A stretch of DNA of 64,000 nt from Barnesiella propionica (GCF_025567045.1 NZ_JAOQJK010000006.1:175816-239815); one strand, 5' to 3'. Positions 26,654 to 36,464 are shown, counted from the stretch's first letter. Numbers and translations are program-made. Notes: a model not told the origin generated them from the letters alone.

Positions 26654-27913
26654 TCATTCCTCAATTTTCATGCGCACCAGTTCTATTTTAGTAGTATTCA
26701 ATTTTATAATGGTGAATTCATAGTTTTCTATCCTGATCTTTTCGCCTTGTTTAGGAAGAGTCTGATAATGAAAAAGTATATATCCTGCTATTGTCATATA
26801 ATCGTCGCTTTCGGGAAAACCCAGATCAAACATCTCGTTTATTTTCTCGATTTCCATACGGCCGGAAAACTCAAATTCTTTTTCGTTGATACGGCGGGCC
26901 ACCAGATTTTTCATATCATGTTCATCTTCAATATCTCCGAATATTTCTTCTACCAAATCTTCCAGTGTTACTATTCCGGCTGTTCCTCCAAATTCATCCA
27001 CGACTACTGCCATGCTTTTCTTTTGCTGCATCAAACTTCTCATCAGCTTATCGGCGGGCATCGTTTCAGGAGTAAAAACGACAGGTTTGATACTCTTCTT
27101 CCAGTCTTCGGACTGCCGAAACATCTCCGAAGCATAGATATATCCCAACACATTATCGATATTATCCCTGTAAACAACGATCTTGGATATGCCCGTTTTA
27201 ATAAACAAATCCAATAATTCCGATATGGCGACAGTATCAATATCCACCGCTACGATTTCAGGACGCGGAACCATACAATCCCTGACATGTGTATTGGAAA
27301 AATCCAACGCATTCTGGAATATTTTCACCTCCTTTTCCATACCGGTATCTGCAGGAGAATCTTCTATACTTTGCTGTATAAAATAGTCCAGTTCTACTTT
27401 GCTCATCATATTTTCCATAGGCTGTCTTTCGATCTTCACTCCGAACAACCGCATAATTCCTTTCGAAACCATCGAAGTGAAACGAGATACCGGATAAAGT
27501 ACGACATATATCAAATAAAGAGGCAATGAAAAAAAACGTAACGATAGATTGGGGTTTACCCGAAAAACCGTCTTAGGAATAAACTCGCCGGTAAAAAGAA
27601 TGATTATTGTGGAAAGAAGGGTCTGCATCGTAACGACAAACGCAGGATTATTCCACACCCTACTAATTGCCGGCTCCAGAAGCATAGCCATTCCCACACC
27701 GTAAATTACAAGTGCGATATTATTTCCTACCAGCATCGTAGAGATAAACATCTCCTCATTCCGGTAAAATACGTTTAAAATAGAACTGATAAGATTTTTT
27801 TGCTTCATATCCAATTCGGCACGAACTTTATTGGACGAGACAAATGCAATTTCTATCCCTGAAAAGAACGCGGAGAAAAGCAAAGACACGAGTATAATAA
27901 CAATCCAATTCAT
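26654..27913 (-). CDS. CNNM/CorC-type membrane protein (HlyC, GldE-like)
   Basis: A 419-residue protein with an N-terminal DUF21/CNNM membrane domain (four helices up to about residue 150, motif FSGIEIAFVSSNKVR), a CBS pair (about 205-330, ending in VDEFGGTAGIVTLEDLVEEIFGDI, shown here as the family hallmark in part) and a C-terminal CorC_HlyC domain (about 345-415). Homologues act in Mg2+/Co2+ extrusion; GldE relatives assist gliding motility in other Bacteroidota. Nothing for gliding is nearby, so ion transport or sensing is likelier. It follows lptC by 10 bp. Confidence 0.9.
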   Translation of the reverse strand: MNWIVIILVSLLFSAFFSGIEIAFVSSNKVRAELDMKQKNLISSILNVFYRNEEMFISTMLVGNNIALVIYGVGMAMLLEPAISRVWNNPAFVVTMQTLLSTIIILFTGEFIPKTVFRVNPNLSLRFFSLPLYLIYVVLYPVSRFTSMVSKGIMRLFGVKIERQPMENMMSKVELDYFIQQSIEDSPADTGMEKEVKIFQNALDFSNTHVRDCMVPRPEIVAVDIDTVAISELLDLFIKTGISKIVVYRDNIDNVLGYIYASEMFRQSEDWKKSIKPVVFTPETMPADKLMRSLMQQKKSMAVVVDEFGGTAGIVTLEDLVEEIFGDIEDEHDMKNLVARRINEKEFEFSGRMEIEKINEMFDLGFPESDDYMTIAGYILFHYQTLPKQGEKIRIENYEFTIIKLNTTKIELVRMKIEE

Positions 27914-27923
27914 TACAATCAGT

Positions 27924-28625
27924 TCATTTTTTTGACACAGACTTCTCTGGTTGTTTATCCCTTATTTTGTGATTGGTTCTCTGGACCGGAGCTACAGCAA
28001 CAGCCCCGGAGGAATCTGCCGCTACCGAATCTGCCGCAGCCCTCTTAAAAGGAAATATACCCTGAGGCTGACGTATAACATAATTGGTCATTTGTTCATT
28101 CGATACGAAACCAATTCCTTCAATTACTTCTTCAGGTTTTTCTATATGAATAAAGGAATCGGAATAAATCGTCCGGCTACGCTGATCCCAGAAAAGTTGT
28201 TCGGTAAGTATCAGTTCTTTTTTTACGTTCTCGATATGCACATTTCCGTCTATTCTCCACAATTGCCTGTTTTTGAAAAACGTAGCCGTATCGCCCTTAA
28301 TAGAAGCTTCGGTACGGAACATAGGGTCGAATTTTTCCACATATATACCTTGAGGAAAAAGCCAATAGGGGTCGGGGGCATTATCAAACATCAGCCATTC
28401 TTTGGCCGTAATACGATATTTCGTTACCCCTGAATCGGAAATGAATGTGAGTACATCCAGAGAGCGCAGAGTAGGTACGGCGGCGGCATCTTTGAAACCC
28501 TCGACTATTTCATTTTTCGGTTTGGAACATGCAGAGAAAAAAAGCGGTATTATTATTAACGCCGCTACAACAGACCATGCACCCCGTACCAAACTTATAT
28601 TGTTATGTATCTTATCAGTCGTCAT
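27924..28625 (-). CDS. lptC: LPS-export protein LptC
   Basis: Predicted membrane-anchored periplasmic component of the Lpt bridge that moves lipopolysaccharide from LptB2FG to LptA. A hydrophobic N-terminal segment ending in LFFSAC suggests a lipoprotein (Cys33), a known variation in Bacteroidota. The beta-jelly segments are typical, such as YRITAKEWLMFDN, and later strands cover about 60-190. The C-terminal tail is low-complexity and basic. Located between the outer-membrane protein gene and the CBS membrane protein. Confidence 0.88.
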   Translation of the reverse strand: MTTDKIHNNISLVRGAWSVVAALIIIPLFFSACSKPKNEIVEGFKDAAAVPTLRSLDVLTFISDSGVTKYRITAKEWLMFDNAPDPYWLFPQGIYVEKFDPMFRTEASIKGDTATFFKNRQLWRIDGNVHIENVKKELILTEQLFWDQRSRTIYSDSFIHIEKPEEVIEGIGFVSNEQMTNYVIRQPQGIFPFKRAAADSVAADSSGAVAVAPVQRTNHKIRDKQPEKSVSKK

Positions 28626-28780
28626 GTTATATTAATGCACATCACCGGAACGGACTATATCAAATTTCTGGTTACGTCCCGAAACTCCGTATGAGGGACA
28701 AAATTACAAATAGTTGATAAGCATGCCAAATATTAAGAGTAAAAGTTTCTTAGCCGAAATACACGGTAGCAACCTAAAAA

Positions 28781-28804
28781 AAGGCAACCCTCATGAGTTG
28801 CCTT
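28781..28804 (-). terminator. Terminator after the outer-membrane protein gene
   Basis: AAGGCAAC (28781-28788) pairs with GTTGCCTT (28797-28804). On the minus strand the T run at 28780-28775 follows. Confidence 0.75.
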
Positions 28805-28830
28805 AAAGAAATATATGGTTTCTCTCTCAA

Positions 28831-30072
28831 TTATTCAAACTTGCGTTGCCAGAACCACATTTCATTAAACGTTATCCCGAGCGAAATCCTGAAAAAATCT
28901 TCTTTAATAAGTTTCGAAGGGCTTCCCTGCCGATTGACATATTCAAAAGAAAGGTTCACGATAGATTTATCGTTACGCAGAGGAAAACCGAAACCGCACG
29001 ATACGCCATACTCATTCAGGTCGTTACCCCGGATATTCAAATAGGAGCGGTTATAAAAACCACCCACCCTATAACGTATATGCTGAACATATCCGCCACT
29101 CATTAAAGAAGGCAGATACTCTGCTCCTAACGCCAATTTATAACGGTTATTCAAGGAATATCCTGAATTCGTCGAAACATTATAATAAGGCATATCGGCC
29201 CAATTTTGATAAGTTGCATCCAATCCTATCGTCAGCCGGTTATCATAAATATATGAAATACCGGCTCCGAAAGTATGAGGCAATTTGTAATTATTTTTCA
29301 TATTCACCGTAGTATCCAAAGTAGAAGTTCCGGCCGTAAGGTCATAAGTACTCGACGTAGCCTTGCCCAACAAACTCTTTGAAGGAGAATAGACCAGACC
29401 GACAGTAGCTTTATTCTTTTTATTAAACGGGTGTGTATATTGCAAACCAAATTGAAGATGAAAGTCTTTTACTGCCATAGTCGTCTCGAATAAACCCTGG
29501 CTGGAACCGTCGGTAGTGGCATATATATTATTAACAATATTACCGAACAGATACCCCACATTCACGCCCAATGATAACCTTTTCCATAATCTGCCGCTTA
29601 CTCCTATGTATAACTGGGAGATTCCCCCCTCTCCTGAACGGGAATCGGAACCGTTGCTAATACTTTTTCCGAAAGCATAACCCACCGACGAATAAGGCAG
29701 CAATCCAATACTCCCTCCCATATAACGCCCCAAAGGAAACTGCATGGTTATATAATCCAACCCTCCTCCCTGCGATTGTTCGGAAACAGAATTTTCCTTA
29801 GACCATATGCTCTGATAATTAATACCCATATCGAAAAGGAATGTTAATGAGTCCATTGAAGCATACGAAGCCGGATTCATAACATTTATCTGTCGTTTCC
29901 CCTGCATAGCATAACCTACGCCGCCCATCGCTTTCTGCGCACCTATAGCATTATCATCTAAAAGACCATATCCGAATTGTGAATAAGGGGAGTTTGTTCC
30001 GTTTTGCGCAACGACTGGTATTGTCAGAAGAGAAGCTAACAAGCAAATAATCAGTTTGTTATATTTCAACAT
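28831..30072 (-). CDS. Uncharacterised outer-membrane barrel protein (FadL/OmpP1-like)
   Basis: A 413-residue exported protein with a cleavable signal (end near VVAQ, residue 22) and a mature N-terminus rich in NSPYSQFGYG. Repeated beta strands run through its length, with a C-terminal Phe-Glu after an aromatic strand. The ALGAEYLPS and KAMGGVGYAM segments resemble FadL/OmpP1-like or PorV-type barrels of Bacteroidota. The substrate is unknown. It overlaps the end of coaX by 14 bp, so it is translated from the same message, and ends at a terminator. Confidence 0.8.
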   Translation of the reverse strand: MLKYNKLIICLLASLLTIPVVAQNGTNSPYSQFGYGLLDDNAIGAQKAMGGVGYAMQGKRQINVMNPASYASMDSLTFLFDMGINYQSIWSKENSVSEQSQGGGLDYITMQFPLGRYMGGSIGLLPYSSVGYAFGKSISNGSDSRSGEGGISQLYIGVSGRLWKRLSLGVNVGYLFGNIVNNIYATTDGSSQGLFETTMAVKDFHLQFGLQYTHPFNKKNKATVGLVYSPSKSLLGKATSSTYDLTAGTSTLDTTVNMKNNYKLPHTFGAGISYIYDNRLTIGLDATYQNWADMPYYNVSTNSGYSLNNRYKLALGAEYLPSLMSGGYVQHIRYRVGGFYNRSYLNIRGNDLNEYGVSCGFGFPLRNDKSIVNLSFEYVNRQGSPSKLIKEDFFRISLGITFNEMWFWQRKFE

Positions 30073-30787
30073 TATCGTAAAGTATTCTGTTTAAACCTTT
30101 CAGAACTAAATTTTTATCTACAAATATGGGACTTTTTAATTTAGCTGCCAATAATAAAGCATCCCCACCCGTTAAAAAAACGAAAAGCGAGGGACATTTC
30201 AATTGCAAATCCCTAATATATCCTTCTATCTCTAATAATATGCCCCTAACCACACCCGAACGGATAGCAGTAGGAGTATCATACCCCAATAAAGGTAAAT
30301 CTCCTTCAGGTCCCACCATCGGCAAGCGTCCTGTACCCTGATTAAGAGCCGTAAAACGCAAGTTAATGCCCGGAGCGATATTTCCTCCTAAAAAACAACC
30401 GTCACTTCGTAAAAAATCGTAGGTAATAGCTGTTCCGGCATCTATTACCAGCACGTCGGACTGCGGATATTGTTCCATAGCTCCGACTACTCCGGCTATA
30501 CGGTCCCGTCCCAAAGTATCCGGAGTACGATAGCCCAAAGTTACCGGCAAACGGGTATCTTTATTAAAATCTACAAATAGAGGGAATTTATTCCTTAGCA
30601 TATCCAGCAGAGAAATATCATAGCGTGCCACAGAAGAAAAAATAGCTGCGTCTACCTTTCTGCCCGATATCAGTTCATCAACGAAGCTCTCGTCCCAATG
30701 CACTGTTTGTCGCACTTTCACCAGCTCTCTTCCTTCGAAAAGAGCCAATTTGGCAGAAGTATTTCCCTGATCTATGATTAAATTCAC
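30059..30787 (-). CDS. coaX: Type III pantothenate kinase CoaX
   Basis: Phosphorylates pantothenate in the first step of coenzyme A synthesis. The ASKHA phosphate loop IIDQGNTSAKLALFEG, TPDTLGRDRIAG and the VIDAGTAITYDF motif identify it. The frame reaches a TTG at 30805, but this lies on the probable -7 element (30802-30809). The family normally begins right at this phosphate-loop strand, so I choose the GTG at 30787 (242 residues). Neighbouring outer-membrane and Lpt genes follow on the same strand. Confidence 0.93.
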   Translation of the reverse strand: MNLIIDQGNTSAKLALFEGRELVKVRQTVHWDESFVDELISGRKVDAAIFSSVARYDISLLDMLRNKFPLFVDFNKDTRLPVTLGYRTPDTLGRDRIAGVVGAMEQYPQSDVLVIDAGTAITYDFLRSDGCFLGGNIAPGINLRFTALNQGTGRLPMVGPEGDLPLLGYDTPTAIRSGVVRGILLEIEGYIRDLQLKCPSLFVFLTGGDALLLAAKLKSPIFVDKNLVLKGLNRILYDNVEI

Positions 30788-30801
30788 TGCTAATATTTTG
30801 T

Positions 30802-30809
30802 GCAAATAT
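30802..30809 (-). promoter_or_regulatory. -7 element for coaX
   Basis: Minus-strand TATATTTG followed by C fits TAnnTTTG. It predicts a start of transcription near 30795, only 8 nt before the GTG start. This argues against the upstream TTG. Confidence 0.5.
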
Positions 30810-30965
30810 ACAAAACACGGCTTTTATAAACATCCAGTAAGTCGTTAAATTTAGCTTTCAACCGCTATTTCGCCTGTTTTCACCGACCAATAGCCATTTT
30901 TTTGTTTTTTCGGACTATAAATAACTTCCGGGACAGGAAAAATTCATGGCAAAAAAAAGAAACTA

Positions 30966-30996
30966 TTGGGGAAACAAAAAAGAATATGTAAGTTTG
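30966..30996 (+). promoter_or_regulatory. Promoter of the ftsB-like gene
   Basis: TTG at 30966-30968, 20-bp spacer, TAAGTTTG at 30989-30996: a full match to the phylum consensus. It places the transcription start near 31003, 17 nt before the ATG at 31020. This rules out the upstream TTG as a start codon. Confidence 0.7.
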
Positions 30997-31019
30997 TACT
31001 ATCAAGTACCGGTATAAAA

Positions 31020-31352
31020 ATGAAAGAAAAGTTTAAAAATATATGGGCGTTCGTTCGCAAACATGTATCATTGATACAATTATTTGCTATCGGTTTCACT
31101 ATATATATAATCTTTATAGACGAATATAATGTAATAAAAAACCTGCGGTACGACATGCAAGTCAAAGAGTTACGCGGAGAAGTAGAACGGTATAATAAAC
31201 TTACGGAAGAATATAACGAACGTGTTTTCAAATTAAATACCGATAAAAAATACCTGGAAAAGGTAGCCCGTGAACAATATAGGATGAAACGTGCGACCGA
31301 AGATATTTACATAATAACAGACAAAAACAAAACACCCGAAAACGATGAATGA
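31020..31352 (+). CDS. FtsB/DivIC-family septum protein
   Basis: Bitopic cell-division protein of 110 residues: short cytoplasmic N-terminus, one membrane helix (about 18-36) and a periplasmic coiled coil (VKELRGEVERYNKLTEEYNE) with the C-terminal region KYLEKVAREQYRMKRATED typical of FtsB/DivIC. It would bridge FtsQ and FtsL in the divisome. The ATG at 31020 is chosen because the promoter covers the upstream alternative. Its end overlaps the next gene by 8 bp. Confidence 0.88.
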   Translation: MKEKFKNIWAFVRKHVSLIQLFAIGFTIYIIFIDEYNVIKNLRYDMQVKELRGEVERYNKLTEEYNERVFKLNTDKKYLEKVAREQYRMKRATEDIYIITDKNKTPENDE

Positions 31353-31689
31353 AAAAGCACGTAATCTATTGCTCACCCTGTCTCTTACGATTGTAATGAT
31401 ATCGGCTGCCTTACCTATTTTTATGGTACAATGGACTGTAACTCCCTATTTATTTGCCGTAGGTGCCGCCGGCACCACAATCGCCCGGCTCACACGTAAT
31501 TATACAGGAAAAAATTTCCGGTTAAAACGATTATACCGCATAGAATTATTCTCTTCTTTCGCATTGCTCATCGCCTCATTTTTTCTGTTCAGGGGAGAAA
31601 GAGACTGGATCATGTTCCTGACCGTAGCAGCTGTATTACAATTATATACTGCATTTTTAATACCTAAAGTCGAAAAAGAAAAAAATTAG
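31345..31689 (+). CDS. Small uncharacterised membrane protein downstream of ftsB
   Basis: A 114-residue protein with four predicted membrane helices (about 9-26, 32-48, 68-84, 88-108) and basic loops (RLTRNYTGKNFRLKRLYRIE). No family function is known to me. The 8-bp overlap with the ftsB-like gene implies coupled translation. It is convergent with rodA (14-bp gap), with no obvious terminator between. Confidence 0.75.
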   Translation: MNEKARNLLLTLSLTIVMISAALPIFMVQWTVTPYLFAVGAAGTTIARLTRNYTGKNFRLKRLYRIELFSSFALLIASFFLFRGERDWIMFLTVAAVLQLYTAFLIPKVEKEKN

Positions 31690-31703
31690 ATCAACCGGTT
31701 CAT

Positions 31704-33155
31704 TTAATAATGATCGGAACGACGGGCATCGATACTCAACAACACGAAAAGTAAAATAGTAAAGCCCCATAATGAGGAACCGCCATAACTGAAAAACGGA
31801 AGCGGAATGCCAATCACCGGACATAATCCTATGACCATACCTACATTAATCCCTACGTGGAAAAACAAGATAGATGCAACACAATAAGCATACACCCGTC
31901 CAAATGACGTACGCTGCCGTTCGGACAGTACAATCACCCGGAATATAAGAGCGGCAAAAAGTATGAGTACGATAGCCGATCCCCAGAATCCTTCCTCCTC
32001 GCCTATCGTACAGAATATAAAGTCTGTATCCTGTTCAGGCACATATTTTAATTTGGTCTGGGTTCCGTTCAGGAAACCTTTGCCCCAAAAGCCGCCCGAC
32101 CCGATAGCTATTTTGGACTGATTGACATTATATCCGGCCCCTCGGAGATCTTCTTTCATTCCCAGCGCAACTTCAATCCTCATTCTCTGATGATATTCCA
32201 GAATGTCATTAAATACATAATTGACCGAAAACAAAAAGATTACAGAAGCTAATGCAAAACTTATAATTACGAGCCACTTGCTTATTCTGCTCTGTAAATA
32301 CAACAATAACAGATATAACGAAGTCAATAGTACCGCCGCTAATCCTACATATACTCCATGTACCGGAACACCGAACAATGTCGTCACGTAACAACCGATA
32401 GCAATTATTGCGTAACCTATGAAAAGATTACGGAAGACATACAGATTACGGCAGGAAACAAGAACCATCCCGGCCATAACCAGCAATATAAAAATGAGGA
32501 CAATCGTTTCACCCAAAGAAGATGCCCCCCACATCACATCGGAATATTTAAGACCCACGACGAAATAAAGAACTGCACAAAATCCGCCGAACAGAACCAT
32601 TCCGCTCATTCCTTCCCGGTACAAGACAAATACTAATGCCGTATAAACCAATGCCGAGCCTGTCTCCTTCTGCATCATAATCAGAAGGATAGGTAAAACT
32701 ATAATAATTACTGCCCGTATAAAATTTGCCGGTTTGGTCAAAACAAAATTATAGGTACTAAAAAGACGGGCCAGGGCCAAAGAGGTAGCAAATTTGGCAA
32801 ATTCCGCAGGCTGAAGGCTCACCGGCCCCAACTTCAGCCAGGAATGAGAACCTTTAATATCCGGTGCCAGGAATATCGTAGCCGCAAGTAAAACAATAAG
32901 TATGACATATATCAGATACGCGTACGTCTCATATACGCGGGCTTCTACCATAAGAATCATAAATGCCATAACAAAAGCCAAACCTATCCACAACAATTGT
33001 TTGCCCGAACGTTCTGCATAATCGAAGATACTGGCATGATCGAAATCATAGCTGGCGGCATATATACTTATCCATCCGGCAAAAACCAGAAGGGCGTATA
33101 AGACGACCGTCACCCAGTCGACCGATTTCCATATATTAATGTTTCTTGACCCCAC
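31704..33155 (-). CDS. rodA: Peptidoglycan glycosyltransferase RodA
   Basis: SEDS-family polymerase of the elongasome, working with PBP2. A 483-residue protein with about ten membrane helices. It carries the SEDS hallmarks EQDTDFIFCTIGEEEGF near residue 375 and GLCPVIGIPLPFFSYGGSS near 445. The start is a GTG at 33155 (VGSRNINIWKSVDW); no ATG exists before the first helix. It overlaps the PBP2 gene by 20 bp and is the last gene of the mre-mrd operon. Confidence 0.95.
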   Translation of the reverse strand: MGSRNINIWKSVDWVTVVLYALLVFAGWISIYAASYDFDHASIFDYAERSGKQLLWIGLAFVMAFMILMVEARVYETYAYLIYVILIVLLAATIFLAPDIKGSHSWLKLGPVSLQPAEFAKFATSLALARLFSTYNFVLTKPANFIRAVIIIVLPILLIMMQKETGSALVYTALVFVLYREGMSGMVLFGGFCAVLYFVVGLKYSDVMWGASSLGETIVLIFILLVMAGMVLVSCRNLYVFRNLFIGYAIIAIGCYVTTLFGVPVHGVYVGLAAVLLTSLYLLLLYLQSRISKWLVIISFALASVIFLFSVNYVFNDILEYHQRMRIEVALGMKEDLRGAGYNVNQSKIAIGSGGFWGKGFLNGTQTKLKYVPEQDTDFIFCTIGEEEGFWGSAIVLILFAALIFRVIVLSERQRTSFGRVYAYCVASILFFHVGINVGMVIGLCPVIGIPLPFFSYGGSSLWGFTILLFVLLSIDARRSDHY

Positions 33156-34998
33156 TATATATTATTGTATTTGATTCCAACATGCGGCTTTCGAGATATT
33201 GCCGCTCAGGAGATATTTTCCCTGTCAGGTATTTTTCCATCATAAGGCTTCCGATAGGTACGCCGAACGTCGCCCCGAAACCTGCATTCTCTACATATAC
33301 GGCTATTGCGATTTTCGGGTTGTCCATAGGAGCAAATCCCATAAAAGCGGAATGATCCTTCCCGTGAGGATTTTGTGCAGTTCCCGTTTTGCCGCAAACA
33401 TCGATACCGGGTATCGCCCCGATACGGCAGGTACCGCCAAGTACCGCCATACGCATACCTTCCACGATATAATCATAATAATGTTTATCGACCCGGGTAT
33501 GTTTCGCAACCGTATATTCAGGATTCAGAACCGTATCTTGTATCTCTTTTACTACGTGAGGCGTATAAAAATATCCCCGGTTCGCTATTGTTGCCGCCAG
33601 ATTAGCGATTTGAATAGGAGTAGCCAGTACCTCTCCCTGTCCTATGGCTACCGATATAATAGTGAGTGCACTCCACCTGTTCTCTCCGTAAGCCTTACTA
33701 TAGTAAGCACTGTTAGGAATAAACCCCCGGCTCTCGCCCGGAAGATCAACACCCAACCGGTAACCATATCCCATTGACACCAGGTAATCTTTCCACAGGT
33801 TAAAAGCTTTTGCCGGCGAACCATATTTTTTTCTATTATCTATCATGGCCCTCAGCCCGTAACAAAAATATGCATTACAAGAAGTACGCAAAGCCGGTAA
33901 AAGGGATAAAGGACTTTCATGCGCATGACATCCTACTTTGAGACGGCCTGCTACAAAACCATGCATACAAGAATACATGGTATTAGGCGTTATTATACCT
34001 TCCTGCAAAAATATAAGTCCCTGAGTAGGTTTAAAAGTAGAACCGGGAGGATAGGCGGCCAACAAAGCCCTGTCAAACAACGGTTTATAAGGATCTCTAT
34101 TCAGACGGGCATAATTTTTGCCTCGTTCACGTCCGACCAAAGAAGAAGGATCGTAAGTAGGGCTGGAAACTAATGCCAGTATCTCTCCGGTAGAAGGCTC
34201 TATAGCGACTATAGCACCTATCTTGTTCTTCATGAGTTCTTCTCCGTAGGCCTGTAAATCGGCATCAATAGAAAGCTTCAGATTTTTGCCCGACACGGGA
34301 GAAACATCAAACATGCCGTCTTCATATTTTCCCTTTATACGCCCGTGAGCATCACGCAAAAGTATCTCTACTCCTTTTTCTCCGCGCAGAACCGGTTCAT
34401 AAGAACGCTCTACCCCAAGGTCGCCGGTATAATCTCCACGAATATAATAATCATCCCGTTCAATATCCCGGGGAGAAACTTCCCTGATATTTCCCAATAC
34501 ATTTGCAGCCACCGGATAAGCATACTGACGAAGCATACGGTTCTGTATGAAGAAACCCGGAAAACGGTACAGTTTTTCCTGAAGGCGGCCGTAATCCTGT
34601 GCCGAAAGCTGGGTCATAAATGTTTGTGGCGTATATGAAGAATAGCCGGGGTTGAGCCTCGGATTTTTCATATCTTCCATCCTTTTATCAAACTGCTGAC
34701 GGGTTATCCCCACTGTTTTGCAAAAATCGAGCGTATCGAAAGACTGTACCTCGCGTACAATCATCATAACGTCATAAGCAGGCTGATTATATACCATCAG
34801 CTTCCCGTTACGGTCATAGATGAGTCCGCGCGAAGGATATTGTATCTTTTTAAGAAAAGCATTATTATCGGCAAAACGTTTGTAATCATTATCGAGTACC
34901 TGTAGTGAAAACAGGCGCACAAGATAAATAAGAACCACTGTAAAAATGATCCCGATAATCACATACTTGCGCTTTTCAAGATTATAATCTTTTCTCAC
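33136..34998 (-). CDS. mrdA: Penicillin-binding protein 2 (MrdA)
   Basis: Class B transpeptidase for lateral wall synthesis. One N-terminal membrane helix (about 11-31), a PBP dimer/pedestal domain, then the transpeptidase with PPGSTFKPTQG (active Ser in STFK), SCNAYF (SxN) and GKTGTAQNPHG (KTG). At 620 residues the length is normal. It begins with a GTG at 34998, overlapping mreD by 17 bp, and overlaps rodA at its end, so the three genes are tightly coupled. Confidence 0.95.
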   Translation of the reverse strand: MRKDYNLEKRKYVIIGIIFTVVLIYLVRLFSLQVLDNDYKRFADNNAFLKKIQYPSRGLIYDRNGKLMVYNQPAYDVMMIVREVQSFDTLDFCKTVGITRQQFDKRMEDMKNPRLNPGYSSYTPQTFMTQLSAQDYGRLQEKLYRFPGFFIQNRMLRQYAYPVAANVLGNIREVSPRDIERDDYYIRGDYTGDLGVERSYEPVLRGEKGVEILLRDAHGRIKGKYEDGMFDVSPVSGKNLKLSIDADLQAYGEELMKNKIGAIVAIEPSTGEILALVSSPTYDPSSLVGRERGKNYARLNRDPYKPLFDRALLAAYPPGSTFKPTQGLIFLQEGIITPNTMYSCMHGFVAGRLKVGCHAHESPLSLLPALRTSCNAYFCYGLRAMIDNRKKYGSPAKAFNLWKDYLVSMGYGYRLGVDLPGESRGFIPNSAYYSKAYGENRWSALTIISVAIGQGEVLATPIQIANLAATIANRGYFYTPHVVKEIQDTVLNPEYTVAKHTRVDKHYYDYIVEGMRMAVLGGTCRIGAIPGIDVCGKTGTAQNPHGKDHSAFMGFAPMDNPKIAIAVYVENAGFGATFGVPIGSLMMEKYLTGKISPERQYLESRMLESNTIIYSGVKKH

Positions 34999-35506
34999 GT
35001 TTACGTCCTAATAAAGAATCTATTCCTAAAATGAGGATAAATGTAAATATAGTAGACATGACAATCTTCCCTATCAATTGCGCCGGATTGAACAATGAAA
35101 ACGATTCGATAAAAAACAGCAGGGTGCAAAATACGAATACCAGCGTAAAAGTATAACGAGCATATAAACTAAAGCCGAACGTCCCTATCGACGGTAATGT
35201 AGATAAATAATCTTCATCGCCCCGGGATAAATAAAGAGATAAAACCGGACGGCGTACAAAAGCGAGAGTTACACACGCCAAAGCATTCATCCCAGGCGTA
35301 TCGCCAAATATATCCACAACCAATCCCAATAAAAAGGAAAGGGTAAGCAGCCAGTTTACAGGAACAGATAAGGGCATACTGATAATAAAATATATGAAGA
35401 TAAAGGGTATGGCTAACCCCATAACCGATATATTGTTACAGATAACGACCTGAACCAGCACCAATATAATAAACAGGAATATATAGTGTAATATCATCTT
35501 ACTCAT
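34982..35506 (-). CDS. mreD: Rod-shape protein MreD
   Basis: Inner-membrane elongasome component of 174 residues with five or six hydrophobic helices and little other sequence conservation. The open frame extends upstream to a TTG at 35560 inside mreC. ATG 35506 (MSKMILHYIF), overlapping the mreC stop by 8 bp, is the sensible start. Identity rests strongly on its position between mreC and mrdA. Confidence 0.85.
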   Translation of the reverse strand: MSKMILHYIFLFIILVLVQVVICNNISVMGLAIPFIFIYFIISMPLSVPVNWLLTLSFLLGLVVDIFGDTPGMNALACVTLAFVRRPVLSLYLSRGDEDYLSTLPSIGTFGFSLYARYTFTLVFVFCTLLFFIESFSLFNPAQLIGKIVMSTIFTFILILGIDSLLGRKREKRL

Positions 35507-36347
35507 GTCTTGCTCCTTCCTGTTCCAAATTTTTAAGTTCAAGATGACGATGGCTGGCAATAACCCTTACTGTGCTTAAACAAGCAAAATCTGATGAAAG
35601 CCGAACCTTCAAAGCGTAAAAATTGTCATTTTTCTGTTTGCTGTAATCGCTCACTGTCCCTACGATGATTCCTTCGGGGAATACGGCAGAATAACCGCTT
35701 GTTATAATAGTATCCCCTCTAGAGAAATTCACATGTCGGGGTAATTCTTCCAGCACGGCGTAACGGGCGTCTTTTCCGTCCCAAACCAAAGAACCGAAAT
35801 AATCGCTGCCTTTCACTTTGCAACTAAGACGTAACTTAGAATTGAGTAATGATATAGCCTGAGAATAATTTTCAGAAACCACATTAATAATCCCCACTAT
35901 CCCGTTCTGGTCCAATACACCCATTTCGGGACGAATACCGTCTTTACTTCCTTTATCCAAGGTGATATAATTCCGGCTATGCGTTACGCTGTTTTTTATT
36001 ACCTGTGCTATGATAAATGTATAATCCCGGTATGCAGTATCCGCCGCAACAGAATCGGCAAGAGCTTCGTTTTTATATTTCTGTAATTGTTCCCTGAGCG
36101 ATACGACTTCCATTTCCAGCATACCGTTCCGAACCTGGAGGTCGCTGTTTATATCGCGCAAATTAAAATATGAAGTTACATTATCCGTAGCATCGTATAC
36201 ACGGGCCGAAACTTCATTTGCGGAACTAAAAAATGCACTCTGATGATACGGATTGAAACGAAATAAAAGAACGCAACTGAGTATCACGTAGAAAGTATAT
36301 ACTATCCACGAACTATGTTTCAAAAGAAAATATAATAAGTTGCGCAT
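35499..36347 (-). CDS. mreC: Rod-shape protein MreC
   Basis: Periplasmic elongasome scaffold of 282 residues: short N-terminus, membrane helix (about 11-30), coiled coil (about 65-98) and the beta-rich MreC domain with RNYITLDKGSKDGIRPEMGV and GDTIITSGYSAVFPEGI. It activates PBP2-RodA. The 117-bp gap to mreB holds a large perfect inverted repeat (36381-36426). Confidence 0.93.
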   Translation of the reverse strand: MRNLLYFLLKHSSWIVYTFYVILSCVLLFRFNPYHQSAFFSSANEVSARVYDATDNVTSYFNLRDINSDLQVRNGMLEMEVVSLREQLQKYKNEALADSVAADTAYRDYTFIIAQVIKNSVTHSRNYITLDKGSKDGIRPEMGVLDQNGIVGIINVVSENYSQAISLLNSKLRLSCKVKGSDYFGSLVWDGKDARYAVLEELPRHVNFSRGDTIITSGYSAVFPEGIIVGTVSDYSKQKNDNFYALKVRLSSDFACLSTVRVIASHRHLELKNLEQEGARHE

Positions 36348-36380
36348 ATATTCTTAATAGGCTGTCTGTCGTTACTACAA

Positions 36381-36426
36381 CGAGTTACAACAGCGTCGCC
36401 CCGAAGCAAACCGTTGTTGTAACTCG
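36381..36426 (-). repeat. Perfect 12-bp inverted repeat between mreB and mreC
   Basis: CGAGTTACAACA (36381-36392) and its complement TGTTGTAACTCG (36415-36426) flank a 22-nt loop. No T run follows on the minus strand, so it is not a standard terminator. It could lower mreCD-mrdA-rodA expression relative to mreB or act as an RNA-processing or stabilising hairpin. Confidence 0.6.
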
Positions 36427-36464
36427 CAAAATCCTTTAAACCGGATATACCGGAAGCGCGGCTC

